From NCBI GenBank assembly GCA_030762175.1, contig CM060831.1, positions 96,639,001 through 96,703,000 of the forward strand: DNA of 64,000 bases. The letters are read 5' to 3'. The notes beneath the pieces were generated by a model, which was given only the letters and a program-made list of their open reading frames with translations, made no database searches and was not told where the DNA came from. Of the stretch, positions 46,214-58,205 are shown piece by piece. The translations under genes and the position numbers were made by a program. Every line of letters starts with the position of its first letter. The first letter of the stretch is position 1. The DNA is from Metallyticus violacea (lineage: Eukaryota; Arthropoda; Insecta; Mantodea; Metallyticidae).

Positions 46214-47265
46214 GGAGTTAAAGTTAACGTAATGTTACATCATATATTATTAGTTATAATTATTAATAATAATGTTTTATATACTGTTTAATGTAATATT
46301 ATTGTGATCATTTTACTATTGTGTAAAAATATATTGAAATAAAAAGACAAATACTGAAAAAATGTGTATTTACATATTTAACTTTAGTTAACCAGTGTTA
46401 AATACTTCAAAAATAAATAGGATGCAAATTTAGGATTTTTAAACATTGATTTAAATCTTAGAAGTCAGCGGCAACGAAAGCATTGTCCATTAAGACTGAA
46501 AGCATTTAGGATAAGGTTAGTGATGCGAAGGAATGTATGTAGGGTTGATTCAAGCTGTTATTTATAATCGACGTCAAATGTCAGAGGTCTTCCAGGAAAT
46601 TAATGAAACGCAGAAGATGGTCCATCCTTAATGGCTTCTGAAATTGCTTGCATTTGTCTTTTTTGGCACACCTAGTCATTTTTTTCTAAATTAAATAAAT
46701 TGACACAAGCCGTAGTGATGATCGATCGATAATGAAATTATTGTATATACTCGTTGTTGTCTAGTCGAGAATGATGGAGAAAAATACTTTGATTGTTTCA
46801 TATCGTCACATGTATTTCAACGATCACGGCCGGCGGTTACTAAACTCCAAACTAAATGCAAAGCAGGCGGTGCTCTATCAGTTGCGCTACAAGGGCAGGC
46901 TGTAATTTAATGCCTGTTGTTTGATATTGGGATCTTTTGCGTTGCTTGCAAAAATTATCACCTAAGTTGTGCAGTAGCATCATCATATCAGCGACTATGA
47001 CATCTTGATTTCCGCCATAAAGGGAGCGCATACTGTCTGTTGTTATGTGCTAAAATCTTAAGACATTTTTCATCATTTTCTTTCTTCTGTTTCTCCATTC
47101 CTTTATTTGGGTATTTATTTTGCGTTGTTCTCTCAAGTTAGTATTTTTTTTATGCTGGAATCATGTGTTCTGCCCCATTCTTGTAACAGTAGTATTATTG
47201 CAGCTAATGTGTTTTAAATAGACCGAAATCTTTTTATTCGTCCAGCATCAGTCAGCATAAATCCA
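46214..47265. other. anonymous DNA with a possible tRNA-like fragment
   Basis: At about 46897-46870 on the minus strand GCCCTTGTAGCGCAACTGAT then AGAGCACC resembles a tRNA 5' half (Lys/Arg-like D arm). No convincing box B follows. Otherwise nothing recognised. Confidence 0.3.
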
Positions 47266-47552
47266 ACCGCCACGGGTGGCCGAGGTCGTTAAGGCGCGGA
47301 CTCGCGAGCGGGAGGTCTGGGGTTCGAATCCCGCCAGGATCGTCCTTCCTGACTGAGGTTTTTTCCGGGTTTTCCTCAGTCCTCATTAATGGAAAAAGCC
47401 GGGAAGGTACCCTAAACTTAGGCCTGCTGCAACGTTTCCTACCTTAAAATAATCCTTTCCCAATATAGCATTTCATCTCATGTATCATCTGTGTCCACAG
47501 CCTGTGGTGCCTCTGTAGTAAAAACGGGCATTAAACACTATTAAAAAAAAAA
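47266..47552 (+). mobile_element. SINE-A copy 8, complete
   Basis: Intact head (ACCGCCACGGGTGGCCGAGG, GGTTCGAATCCCGCCAGGAT), body and A11 tail. Only a weak 6-bp AGCATA direct repeat is visible at its edges (about 47254 and 47551). Confidence 0.93.
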
Positions 47553-48050
47553 AGCATATATTCTTTGGTTGGTGGTGATAATAATATATGCAAATGTTGC
47601 AAATCTTTATATTGTTCCATACAACTATAATAGTTAAAAACCTATCGGTTTTGGCAACCATTCCCGGAATGCAAAGTTTATAATGTTCATTTTATTTCTT
47701 TTGAAAATTGTTATTAAACATGTAAAAGTAGTTATTATGAAAACAATTTCGATGATGATGATAATATTGGATGTTGATAAAAAATAAAAGGGAGAAGTCG
47801 CCACTCATAAAATGAATATTTTCATTTTAGTATAATAGAGTGTGCGTTAAAAACTCACTGGCAATACATTTCGTTATTATATTTTCTAATCTATAAATTA
47901 TATAAATTGATATTTTATTACTCTAAGTAAATTGATCAGTAGGCCGGTCTATACGCTCCCGAGTAGGGACAACTAAACTTTTTGTATTCTGAAAGTATAA
48001 AATGATTTAAAATTGATAGTAACTTATAATGTTATAAAAAATTATGAAAA
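47553..48050. other. anonymous AT-rich DNA
   Basis: No feature recognised. Confidence 0.4.
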
Positions 48051-48459
48051 TGATCATCAGGGTGCTGCCGGCACCTGCGTAGGAAATGTCTGTATTTCAT
48101 GTGAGAACACGGCAATTCGGAACACGTTATTCAGAGATCCAGTTTGGTGAACAGTTTCTCTTCCTGGAACACGATTGTCAGGATATTTTCTTACGAAACG
48201 CCTTACCATTTTCTGCAAGAAATCTGTTTTCATACATCTTTGATCGTACAAGTATATAAACACCCGTTCAAGACTATATTTATTGGCAAAGCTAACGCAA
48301 TTTACACCCAAATAACACACGAACGCACAACCACTCGCTGACTAAGCATTCCTTAAACGAACTGAAAGCTGCTAGCTGCACATGCATTATAGACCTTGAC
48401 GACTAGCTTCTCCGAGTAAGCAGTCATGCTCTGCCGGCAGGCCTCAAACAACCTCACTG
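48051..48459 (-). mobile_element. CAGTGAGG-family mariner-like fragment (N-terminal half)
   Basis: On the minus strand the right end is CAGTGAGGTTGTTTGAGG then CCTGCCGGCAGAGC, matching the ends of the element at 53122-53734. The frame 48320-48057 contains VFIYLYDQRCMKTDFLQKM then VRRFVRKYPDNRVPGRETVH and TGSL, the N-terminal helix-turn-helix (DUF4817-like) of a mariner-like transposase. A few residues between VH and TGSL are missing. The left end (GGTGCTGCCGGCACC, a perfect short hairpin) does not invert the right one, so the left boundary is uncertain and the rest of the gene is gone. Confidence 0.68.
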
Positions 48460-48691
48460 CTTAAACTTATATAGTTTTTATTTTATTTACTCGTTTGTTA
48501 ATTGCGTCATGATTTATTATTCATTTTTGTAATATTCATTATTTTAACATTGATATAAATAAATACACAAGTAAACAAAGGCTCTTGATTTTTTTTTAAT
48601 TTCTGACATATGTTCCAAATCTCTGTGGTCTATTTTCTCTCCCTAGATATAGAACAGCTTATTGTATAAATATAAAAAATAAAATCCATTT
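48460..48691. other. AT-rich spacer
   Basis: Nothing recognised. Confidence 0.4.
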
Positions 48692-48700
48692 CAAACTCTT

Positions 48701-49279
48701 AGGGTCGGTTTTATCAACAGGTGTTAAAAATGCGCTAACATTTTTTTTGTTAACATTGTGTTAATATTTTAACAATATGTTAAGACACCAAGCTTTTCCA
48801 AGATAATGTTGGTTAACGCATCGTTAAGGTTCCCGAGTATTGCAAATGGCACGAATCGAGAAGGCGGTGTCTTAACCTAAAGACTTATGAATGCACTCCG
48901 ATGAATTTTTGTTTCCATAGAATAATTAAAATATACGGCTCGTGCAAGGAATATTAAAATGAGCAGAGGCACAAAGGTGTTCTAACCTTTCTCATATTTA
49001 ATCTACCATCCTATGGGGTTTGCTTTTCACATTCTAGACCTTTGTAAAAATTGCTCTTTTACATAAAAATTTCACAGTAACTACATCTTACAGCCCTTTC
49101 TCTGTTATGAACCATTTAACATATCCAAATCTAGACTTTGGACATAAACAGCTCTGCTTACGGCTGCCATTTTGAACTGTTACTCGTTGTTAAACTTTTA
49201 ACACAAGGAAAAGGCGATGTTAACTTAACACTAAGTTTAACACGTTGTTAAAGTTAACTTTGTTGATGAAATCGGCCCT
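48701..49279. mobile_element. 579-bp miniature inverted-repeat element, TTAAC-rich
   Basis: Left end AGGGTCGGTTTTATCAACA, right end inverted TGTTGATGAAATCGGCCCT. It is flanked by an 8-bp direct repeat with one mismatch, CAAACTCT (48692-48699) and CAAAATCT (49280-49287), consistent with hAT- or Mutator-like 8-9 bp duplications. Both subterminal regions are packed with GTTAAC/TTAACA words (about ten within 48718-48835 and again 49190-49262). No coding sequence. Confidence 0.8.
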
Positions 49280-49288
49280 CAAAATCTC

Positions 49289-49841
49289 ACTACAAGGGAA
49301 GAAGTATTATTTGATGCACCATTCGAAATTCACTCCCAGCGCACATCTTTGCCATTCTGCGAATTGACGGAATATGCGATTTCGCATTGCTGATCAAGAG
49401 GCAGTTGGTTATACGTGTCACAAGACTCGTGGTCACTTCGCAGACCTCATCACGACATGCATTGTTCCCTACAGATCTGTCACCGCCCCCTCCTATACTC
49501 GCTCCTTATTCGATGAACCCTCTTTTTGATCATTCCTCAAGCACTCGAGTTTAAAGGCCATTGTTTTGGAATTCTTCTGCTGAAAGATCGTAAAACGCTT
49601 CTCAGAAAGCATCAGTGGTAACTTTTTCAGCTACTTAAACCTATTGTCTATCCGTTTTCGGCATAATAAAGAAATTTACATTGGCAAGGTGAAGATAGCA
49701 ATAATGTTATAAATACAGCTAGGCCAAAAATTTGTCCTGAAAGCTTTTTCACATTTTTAAATCAATGCTGATAATTTAAATCTATGTAATTCATGATTAT
49801 ATACGAGTCCAGTACCCAGTTAAAAATAATTGTAATAAAAA

Positions 49842-49913
<72 letters not shown>

Positions 49914-51596
49914 CATACATATTCTAGGCTGCTTAGAAAAGCTGTAGATAGACTTCTTCATTCTTACAGTAAAAGGAAGAAAGCACTCATGTCACATTAG
50001 AGTCTCCATTTATTTCAATACATTTTTCATATTTATGAGCTAACAAAAATGTTTCATCTCCTTGCCATCATTGAATTTTCTTCCTTGCAAGCATTGCTTC
50101 AAGGAGTGTAGCCGCAGTTTATATACAATGAGATCAATTTAAAAAGTTCGAAACATTGTTCAATTGGTCGGCCGTTAGACCCCGCGTTGCCGCCGACATT
50201 TTCTTGCGTGTACTCGCGGCGCTCAAACGATTCAGTATTTTGAAATTTAGGTACAACATATTAAACAACAGAACTGGATACTTCTTTTCTGTAGGTGCTG
50301 GAGATTGCCCACTTAGGCCCTAGCTTCTTGCCATTGAAGAACTCGCAGTAGTTCGAAATATAGCAATTTCAAGTGTGACTCTTTCTCTGTGTTTTATCTT
50401 TATCTACTTTTATTATTAGTGTTAATTTATATATATATAAGAAAAAACTCGTCTATTTAAATAACATTTTCAGCAGGGGGGAAGCAAAAATATTCACGTT
50501 TTACAAACATTTAAAACACATTTGGCAATTATAAATATATACCTGCTTTTTCATTAGTTACTATAAAACTGTTATATATTTACGAACAAAAATATTAGGA
50601 GTGATCTAAAACTATTTTAATCTCAATATTATCAACATTTCCGAATATTACACATGTTTTTTCCATGTTCGAGGATAATGCATATAGTTATATATTTATA
50701 CTTTTTAAAATCTTTTTTATTATTTTATGGCTTTAAAATTATTCTGTCAAATAATTTGCCAGCATCAGTATTTCAAAATAGTAGTGGCAGCAATGATACT
50801 CCTAAGTAACGGCTAGTATCCTAACTGAACATTTTCCAGGAGTTTTCCCTGCCCTTAAGACGAATGCATGGAAAACCTAGGCCACAAAATCTCCTAAGCT
50901 CAATTGACCGAATTATTGTTTATCCCCCCGGCATCCCAACCTCAGAAGTCGACCACACTCTCGCCAGACTTGGAGAACATTGGTGGCATTGAGGAAAGGA
51001 AGTATTTTAAAGTTAGATTCTGGTATTCCACGAAATGTCATAAGTAGATTGGGAACGTGGTTAGAATAAGTTAACATTGAAGCTATCGAGAACGTGTTGT
51101 ATCAATTGAATCCGCAAAGTTCATTGTTGTACAGTAAAAAAGGTTGCAGAAGTAGTGAAAACGAAGTAGAACGCAGTGTTTGCCAAGAATCCAGATTATA
51201 GTGCGCTGAGCATCACGGAGCATTTTAAAAGTGAAATCTGGATTAACTCCACGAAGTTGTTGCACCCCTCGTTACTTCTCACGATGTCCAGTGGATTTTT
51301 AGTAAGTACAAAGTAATTTTAAGAGACAATGTATGCAGTTTCACATTTGAAAGTTTAAAATAAAAAGCTTGATAAATAGGGAATTGCCATAGTAATAGTT
51401 TAAAACCCTTAAGTAATTATTTAAATACTAATATCAAGAACAATAAATTCTTGCTCTGTTGTTAAGCAAAAAGACATTTACCTATCTTTTTAATAGCATG
51501 AACTTTTAACAATGCAAATATTCTTTGTGTTTTTGAACCATTTTATAAACATTTTGCAATTTATTCAATATTTTGATAATTTTCAGTTTACAAGTA
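49289..51596. other. anonymous DNA with a microsatellite
   Basis: Includes (TA)n(CATA)n at 49843-49920. GC-richer patches at 49330-49520 and 50160-50230 have no recognised motif. Confidence 0.4.
49843..49920. repeat. (TA)n(CATA)n microsatellite
   Basis: About 16 TA units followed by about ten ACAT/ATAC units. Confidence 0.97.
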
Positions 51597-52180
51597 TAGA
51601 GGGTGCCAAAAATGTACACAGACTTCAAGCAAAGAAAACACTGTGTTAACATTACACAACTGAATGCATACAAACAGAAAATGATGAGCACTAATCATCT
51701 TAGACTTTTACAGTTGCTCAAAATGCCATCATCGGCGTCGATACACTTCTGAATACGTTGAACTACTGATTGAGCAACGTTTGCGAAAGTGTCCTCAGCG
51801 ATTACAGCACATACCGTTTCAATTTCTTCCCGAAGTGATGTCAGTATAGCTGGTTTTCTACGGTATACGGTACCATGAGTCTCAAATTAATGCGTACAAT
51901 TGTTATTAGCGTTGGCGGTTCTGTTCTGTACACACGTCTCCATTGCCTTTGAACTTCAACAACATTTTCAGTTTCCCAATACCACTTCAAAATTGCTTTC
52001 CGCTGTTCAAACGATAATCTTGGTTCCATGTTGTTGTAGCAACGCTATCATAATGCATGTGGGTCACATCTGTTTACAGAACATCATACTACACATTACT
52101 GTTATTTTTCGGTCCAACTTTGAAATAAATTAGATAGACATCTACTGTGAATGTGTGTATACGTTTTTTCGCACCCTTTG
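51597..52180 (-). mobile_element. Tc1/mariner-type deletion derivative, copy 3
   Basis: Ends GAGGGTGCCAAAAATGTACA (left, next to TA) and GTGTATACGTTTTTTCGCACCC (right). Minus-strand ORF 52029-51841 gives MEPRLSFEQRKAILKWYWET, the clean transposase N-terminus; the left part encodes the C-terminus. The junction between the two halves (CTACGGTATACGGTACCATG) is the same as in copy 1, so they descend from one deleted ancestor. Confidence 0.85.
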
Positions 52181-52350
52181 CTGTTACATCTATAACGATA
52201 TTAGAAATAACAAATTTCTAAATTTACCAATCACTTCCACTGCGTTCTTCTTCAAACTTCTACAATTATAAAACAGTTACTTCCATAATGAACAGAGAAA
52301 CATTCATATCTTTCCTTCCAACACCTTCTCAATCCTATGTTATTTCATCA

Positions 52351-52560
52351 GTGGATATTGATGATATATGAGATGAAATGATAAATTAGGAAAGGATTTT
52401 TAAGGAAGGAAACGTTTTAGGCCTAAGTTTAGGGCACCTCACCAGCATTTGCTATTTATGAGGACTGAGGGAAACCTGGAGGACGGTCCTGGTGGAAATA
52501 GAATCACGGAACTCCCGCTCACGAATCCGCGCATTAACGACCTCGGTCATCCGTGACGGT
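52351..52560 (-). mobile_element. SINE-A copy 9, worn
   Basis: Minus strand, from GATGATATATGAGATGAAAT to the head CGGTCATCCGTGACGGT. The tail (GGTGTTTAACGCC) and about 25 bp around the CTCAGTC region are missing. Confidence 0.85.
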
Positions 52561-53119
52561 TTGGATATCGATATTGTGGATTAATAGCGGAAGCCGTAAC
52601 TTTAAACTTTCGTTATAAACAATATGGAAATATTAGAATGTTGATTTCATTAAAGACTTTGTGTATATGATTTCAGAATTTTCCCCTTGAAGTCCTCTAT
52701 TCGCAAGTTTCCGTATCACAGCTTCATTAGGTATCCTGTGTTTCTGCGTAGACGAGGCAAAACTACTGCAAGTTCATTTTAATCTCTGCCATATTCACTT
52801 TAAGCATTTTAATATTACTAATGTTAAACAGTGTAAACGTTTTTATCCGTGAAAAATAACATTGTTTGCATATTTCACTGAAGAGGTTGTATTTTCAAGA
52901 ATGGTCGCAAACTGTTCCGCGTGTGCATGTTGTTTGCAAACATATGTTTATTAAAACATTCAATGCATAAATTTTCATCTTATGGATACTGCATGGGTGT
53001 TAAACGCCGAACATTTGCGTACCTTTTTGTGCAAATACAAACATACCCATATTAGCACAAGCAAGCCCATAAATCGCCACCAATAGCTTTACCATGCAGC
53101 CCCGTCCGTCGACATTACA
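52561..53119. other. anonymous AT-rich DNA
   Basis: Nothing recognised. Confidence 0.4.
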
Positions 53120-53121
53120 TA

Positions 53122-53734
53122 CAGTGAGGTTATTTGAATTGTGGGCCGGCAAAGAGCGACTGCTCAGTAGGAGAGGCCGTGTACTGCAGGTAACCTGTAG
53201 TTAATTTGAGAGAAGTTTTGTCAGCGAATGGTTGTGCATTGGTGCGCTACTCAGTGCGTCACTACATAAATAGTTTGAAAAGAGGGTTTATTTATAACAA
53301 ATTATTCTTGCTGAGAAGTTGTGAATCTGTTCGTGAGAAAATGTCCTGTCAATTGTTTTCCAGGTAGAGGAACTACTCGTAACTTGTTAAAAAGATATAA
53401 GAGACAAGATCTCTCATTGACAAGAAACGTGTTCCGAACCGCCGTGTTCTTACGGAAGAAAAATTAGATAAGTACAGGGATATCTTATGCAGATACCGGC
53501 AATGTATTGCCGCTGAGGGGCATCATTTTTAACATTTCTTATAACACAAATTAGTGATACTTATTATCGGTTTTAAATGCATTACGATTGCATGCTTTTG
53601 GTAAAAATATAAACGCTAAACTAAAAATATAAAGTTACGCGCGGCTACACTGTCTCCCTTTTCCGGTCACGGAAATTGCATTTCTCAAGCAGGCAGCCGC
53701 GCTCAGGCGGCCCGTAACTATAATAACCTCACTG
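53122..53734 (+). mobile_element. CAGTGAGG-family non-autonomous mariner-like element
   Basis: Inverted ends CAGTGAGGTTATT (left) and AATAACCTCACTG (right) are perfect over 13 bp and similar further in; TA flanks at 53120-53121 and 53735-53736. Around 53345-53480 on the plus strand a piece of transposase survives: LVKKI, a stop, then ETRSLIDKKRVPNRRVLTEE and KLD, the linker after the first HTH. It continues the domain seen at 48 kb. No catalytic motifs remain, so it depended on a helper enzyme. Confidence 0.85.
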
Positions 53735-53736
53735 TA

Positions 53737-54201
53737 TAATGTTACCGTTATTTTTACATGACCCAAATTTAGATTATCTACAACATTTCATTGAAATAGG
53801 TCATATGTGACCAAAATTTTCCTGATCAAGAGAGAACTGCGCATGCCTAAAACTGTGTGCTTCATTAAACGAATAAACATTTTTCACCACAAGAAGTTGA
53901 GCAACACTCATCATTAGCAGTGTGATTAAACACCAAAGGTTTCGAAGAATCGATTTTGGAATGTGGGTAAACAGAGTAAATTCATTCAAATTGCTCAGTA
54001 CCGCATGAAAACTTCTTGGCACGAGATGCATGAATTTGCATTTACATCGACCTAGAGGCGTGCCGGCAAAACTGTCAACTTGGAGATGGGCCACCCCGCT
54101 GTTATGCATAACACGAAGATATTCTTTTGGAACTTTTCGCGGAAATAAAATATATTTTGAAAATTTTATTTTTACAGGAACAATTTTCATTACATATTTC
54201 T

Positions 54202-54240
<39 letters not shown>

Positions 54241-55143
54241 TCAACAAAGGTGCAAGTTCAAAGCTAAGAAGAATTTGTTTTGTTGCTCATCCTTGTAGAA
54301 CTATGAAAATTGAGATTATTAACATATAGTCTTTAAATATTCTTTTGTTGAAAAAGAATACGCAAAAGTCTCTATTTATATAATGTACCGTAATTTAATT
54401 ATGAAAAAGTTAAGTTTAAAATGATACTTAACCAATCAAATACACAAATTTTATCTTGGTTTGTAATATCAATATTATAATGTGGTAAATATAAGAAGCA
54501 AGGAAACATACGAATTAATTCTCTCCCTTTGTTTTTTCCTCACCTAAAAGCTTTAAGTAACAAACTCGCTCTGGTCTGTTAAAAGCTGACAGAGGATATA
54601 GGACAAATTTAGCGTATATGTATTTTATTTCGTGATAAATTTGAAAAAACGTGGAACCTCTACATATTTAGGCACACGAGACATATGTTAAAATACAATA
54701 CAATCAATCGTCAAAACTTTTCCACACTTGGCGTAGCTGTAACATGCGTCAGGGGGTGTGGGCATTTAGTTAGATACAATTCTCTTTTCAAAATCACTTT
54801 CAGAAGATATATTAATATAGAGCTTGAAATTGCAGATTTGTTCACCAAAACGGAATTTGTTAACAAATAACGGAGTTTAATTAAGTTCAGTATTTGTAAA
54901 ACGCAAAAATGTCTTCAAACCTTTTTCAGTTTTGCAACAACGAAAATAAATAAATGAACCCATCTTCCCAACATTTAATTAGGCAGCTTTTAATGTCATG
55001 CTGTGTAAAGCGAGATACAACCGTCCATTTGACAAGCCGGCCGCATACTGGCGGGAACCCCTTTCCCGCCAACGCCGGTATTCACATTTTTAAATCTTGG
55101 GTACTAAAATATATGAATATATGTGGATTTGTTTTCGCCCTGC
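53737..55143. other. anonymous DNA
   Basis: Contains a 129-codon minus-strand open frame (54190-53801) that has no recognised domain, and (CAA)n at 54201-54246. A GC-rich patch lies at 55030-55080. Confidence 0.4.
54201..54246. repeat. (CAA)n microsatellite
   Basis: About 15 CAA units, giving poly-Asn/Gln/Thr in the plus frames. Confidence 0.96.
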
Positions 55144-55157
55144 TGGAAGAATGAAAC

Positions 55158-55418
55158 CGCCACGGTTGGCAGAGGTCGTTAAGGCGCGGACTCGTGAGCG
55201 GGAGTTCTGAGGTTCGAATCCTACCAGGACCGTCCTCCCTGACTGAGGTTTTTCCACAAATGTCGGGAGGTACACTAAAATTAAGTCTGGAAAGTTTCTT
55301 TCCTAAAAAATAAATTCTTTCCCAATATATCATTTCATCTCATGTTTCATCAGTGTCCATAGCCTGTGGTGTCTCTGTAGCGAAAACGGCCGTTAAACAC
55401 ATTCATTCAATAATTCAT
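55158..55418 (+). mobile_element. SINE-A copy 10 with 14-bp target duplication
   Basis: Head CGCCACGGTTGGCAGAGGTC, box B GGTTCGAATCC, a 30-bp deletion after the head (CCCAGGTTTTCCTCAG region lost), and tail GGCCGTTAAACACATTCATT. Perfect duplications TGGAAGAATGAAAC at 55144-55157 and 55419-55432 make this the clearest SINE insertion in the window. Confidence 0.95.
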
Positions 55419-55432
55419 TGGAAGAATGAAAC

Positions 55433-55501
55433 TAATTAGTTCCGTTATTGCAGAAAAACTGACGACTATAAATCGAAGTTTCTTAAGAAGATGTAGATTG
55501 T

Positions 55502-55546
<45 letters not shown>

Positions 55547-56498
55547 AAATGGACAACTTTCAACATCTTCTGTAAAATGATGAGTACAGAATTAATTCAT
55601 TTCATTTGCAGCTCCTAAAAACCGAAGTTTTGTTCTACCGTGAGTTCGCCGGGATAGATGCCGGCAATAACAAGGGGGGTTCAGGCCGGTAAGCGTCCGA
55701 CTTCAAATAGTTTTAAACGTGCCACACTGTATATTTGGCTAAGTGACTCTATTTGCAGTAACTGTTTATAATTTCCTTTTGTATTTGGGATTAGTACTAA
55801 TAACAGAATGCGAGTATAATAATAACAATAATAATAATTTGATACAAATGTAATAAGGTACATGCTTACATAATATAAAGATTAATTGCTACGATTTTCA
55901 TTTAAGTTATCTCTGACTTTGAAGTACGTTTAATAGGGTTAAATATTTTTACCGACGTCATGAAATTATACTAAGAACAATTACTATAGATCATATTATG
56001 CTTGGCATTGTTCATCATTTGCACACTGCCAAGGCTATTTAATTGTGATGGCCAATTCATTTTATATCTTTAGTTTTCCAGAGCTTCTATTTTCTTGCAA
56101 TGTTTGTGGTTAACGGTAAAGCAGTTTTAATCAATTTGGCGACTTTAGTTTCTTTAAAAAATGGCCTATTTTTATAGACAGTTTCTTCTGCTCCAGTTGT
56201 CCCCCCGCGGTTTATTCCGACATATCTGTACTTATACATTTTAAGTGTCTAAAACAAAAGAAATGCGATTCCGAACTTGGCACCAATTGCTTTAACCAAT
56301 GCATGTAACTATTCTGACACTCAAAAAAGTTATAGAGTAAAGGGTAGCCATGAATACACAAATTCGTGTTCCAAAGGGAGCATGCTAAAATATTGGTATT
56401 CGTTATGGTCACTTTACTAAGATGATATTTTCAAACTTTACAGAGGGACAATCAATTAATACAGTTTATGATATAACAAGGAAAATTTAAGTCAAAGT
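55433..56498. other. anonymous DNA with a dinucleotide tract
   Basis: Apart from the TG/CG tract at 55500-55545, nothing recognised. Confidence 0.45.
55500..55545. repeat. (TG)n(CG)n microsatellite
   Basis: About 18 TG units followed by five CG units, an alternating purine-pyrimidine run of about 45 bp able in principle to adopt Z-DNA. Confidence 0.96.
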
Positions 56499-56506
56499 TT
56501 CTGCGG

Positions 56507-56746
56507 CTCTCTCTCTCTCTCTTTTTTTTTTTTTTTTGATTGATTTATTTAAGGTCATCAGCGTCCCATTCAACTCTGGGCGCGTAAATGTACGACACGG
56601 GACCCACGGCTTTACTTCCCTTCCAAAGGAAGCCATACTTACGATTTTTACGCCCGAAAAAATCCATCGGTCCTGGCCGGGTTCGAACCCGCAATCTTGG
56701 ATGTAGGAGGCAAGTACGGTAACCACTGCACCACCAGGACCGACAA
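56507..56746 (-). mobile_element. SINE-B copy 9, internally deleted, with target duplication
   Basis: Minus strand with intact head (box B GGGTTCGAACCCGG in complement, GCACCACCAGGACCGAC at the edge). About 80 bp (the CTCAGAGGCCTC to GTGCCG region) are missing. The tail became (CT)nT16. An 8-bp repeat TTCTGCGG flanks it (56499-56506, 56747-56754). Confidence 0.88.
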
Positions 56747-56754
56747 TTCTGCGG

Positions 56755-57389
56755 TTCGGATTCGACACTTAATGCACTCCCAAAAAGCAAATACATGATA
56801 ATTTATTATTTGATTTCGCAAAACGGCGCCGTAAGAAATTAGAACACAGGTTTCACAACATCCCTCACACACAATTTTTCAAACAGTGTCTATTTTTAAG
56901 ATTCTGCGAAGTTCTCCAGTTGCTTAATTTTTAATTTAGTTGTTCAGCTGTTTAATGCTTTAAAACAATGTTCAAGCACACATTTATAAAATCAGGTTCC
57001 CCCTTTTTGGGATTCGATAACAACAAAAATAAATACAATAACAATAAACCCACTAAAACATATTCACATTTGTTGATAGTTCCTAAAAATTGCACTAAAT
57101 TAATAAAATAAGATCTAAAAACGCCGCTCAAAATGTTAAAATTCCAAACAGCCATATATGATTACTTAAGTTTCTCTGAACTGGATAAACACGTTTCTTA
57201 AATAGAAAACATTCTGTGGTGATAAACGATGTATAGAATTTCTAAAGTTGATCTCAATATATTTCAAATGATATAAAATTGCTTAATATTACTAAATTTG
57301 ATAGCATTAACGGTGAACCAATAGTTTATGACTACAAAAAGCAGGAGGACACTCGACAAAGAAAGAGAGATTGAAAATAAAGTGTTCTC
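56755..57389. other. anonymous AT-rich DNA
   Basis: Nothing recognised. Confidence 0.4.
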
Positions 57390-57580
57390 TTTATTTATTT
57401 GGTTTATTTAAGGACACTCTTTAACATCTCAGACCTGCGTCTCATTCAATTCAGAGCGTGAAATGACAGATAATTTTTGCTCAAAAGCCTCTTCTTTCAA
57501 ACTTACGTTCTTTTACGTGCCATATTTTTAGGCCCGAAAAAAACCCATCGATCCTACCGGTCTTGAGTCTACGAGGCAAG
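57390..57580 (-). mobile_element. SINE-B copy 10, worn
   Basis: GGTTTATTTAAGGACACTCT to CTACGAGGCAAG. The GGAAGCCATACTTAGG block is deleted and the head is decayed. Confidence 0.82.
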
Positions 57581-57590
57581 AAAATTTAGT

Positions 57591-57996
57591 ACGGTTTGAT
57601 GTTTCCGTCCGCAAGAGAGAAGATAAAAAGTCTACAGTGAGATTCTAACTTACGAAACAGTTAATACATAGCTTTTGGTTGAAGGCTCATGAGCCAACTC
57701 GAGGAATCTATAAATTCAGAGATCAGATATTTCTCAAAATTGTTTAAACACCTCATTCAACACACCTTTCTAAAGCAGACATGTTGAGGGTATCTAAAAC
57801 TGTGTAAAAAATTCTTTGTAAAAATTTAAGGCCAAAGGAAATTAATACCAAATTGATAAAAGGTTTATACGGAATATTCTCTTTCATTTTCAACGATTAA
57901 AAATACATTTTTGAATTTAAACATAGTCATACCATCCTTGAAGATATCTAAGTAAATATGTTACAATTCGTTGAATATATTCATGATTATCTGTCA
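57591..57996. other. anonymous DNA
   Basis: Nothing recognised. Confidence 0.4.
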
Positions 57997-57997
57997 A

Positions 57998-58205
57998 TCC
58001 TGATGATCTAGTGATTACCATACTCTGGAAGGGAAGTAAAGCCGTGGGTCCCGTATCGAACATTTATGGCACGTAAAAGAACCTCAAGCCTGAAAGAAGA
58101 GGAGTGTGAGCAAAATTTATCGGCCGTTTCAAGTCCTGCATTGAATGGGGCGCTGATGACCTGAGATGTTTAAGAGCGTTCGGGGGAAAAAAAAAAAAAA
58201 AAAAA
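57998..58205 (+). mobile_element. SINE-B copy 11, internally deleted
   Basis: Head start CCTGATGATCTAGTGATTAC joins directly to GGAAGGGAAGTAAAGCCGTG, losing box B and about 75 bp. The 3' end (CTGATGACCTGAGATGTTTA) and an A20 tail are present. Confidence 0.88.

Noticed and set aside
48057..48077. Rho-independent style terminator from GGTGCTGCCGGCACC
   Set aside because: The short hairpin is real but the context is eukaryotic transposon DNA with no T tract following.
53801..54190. 129-codon minus-strand open frame next to a mariner-like element
   Set aside because: No recognisable domain, no promoter or splice context. A frame of this length can occur by chance in 64 kb.
55082..55333. Peptide-like frames such as SVREDGPGRIRTSELPL within SINE-A
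   Set aside because: These are antisense translations of the SINE head and body, seen in each copy, and not genes.
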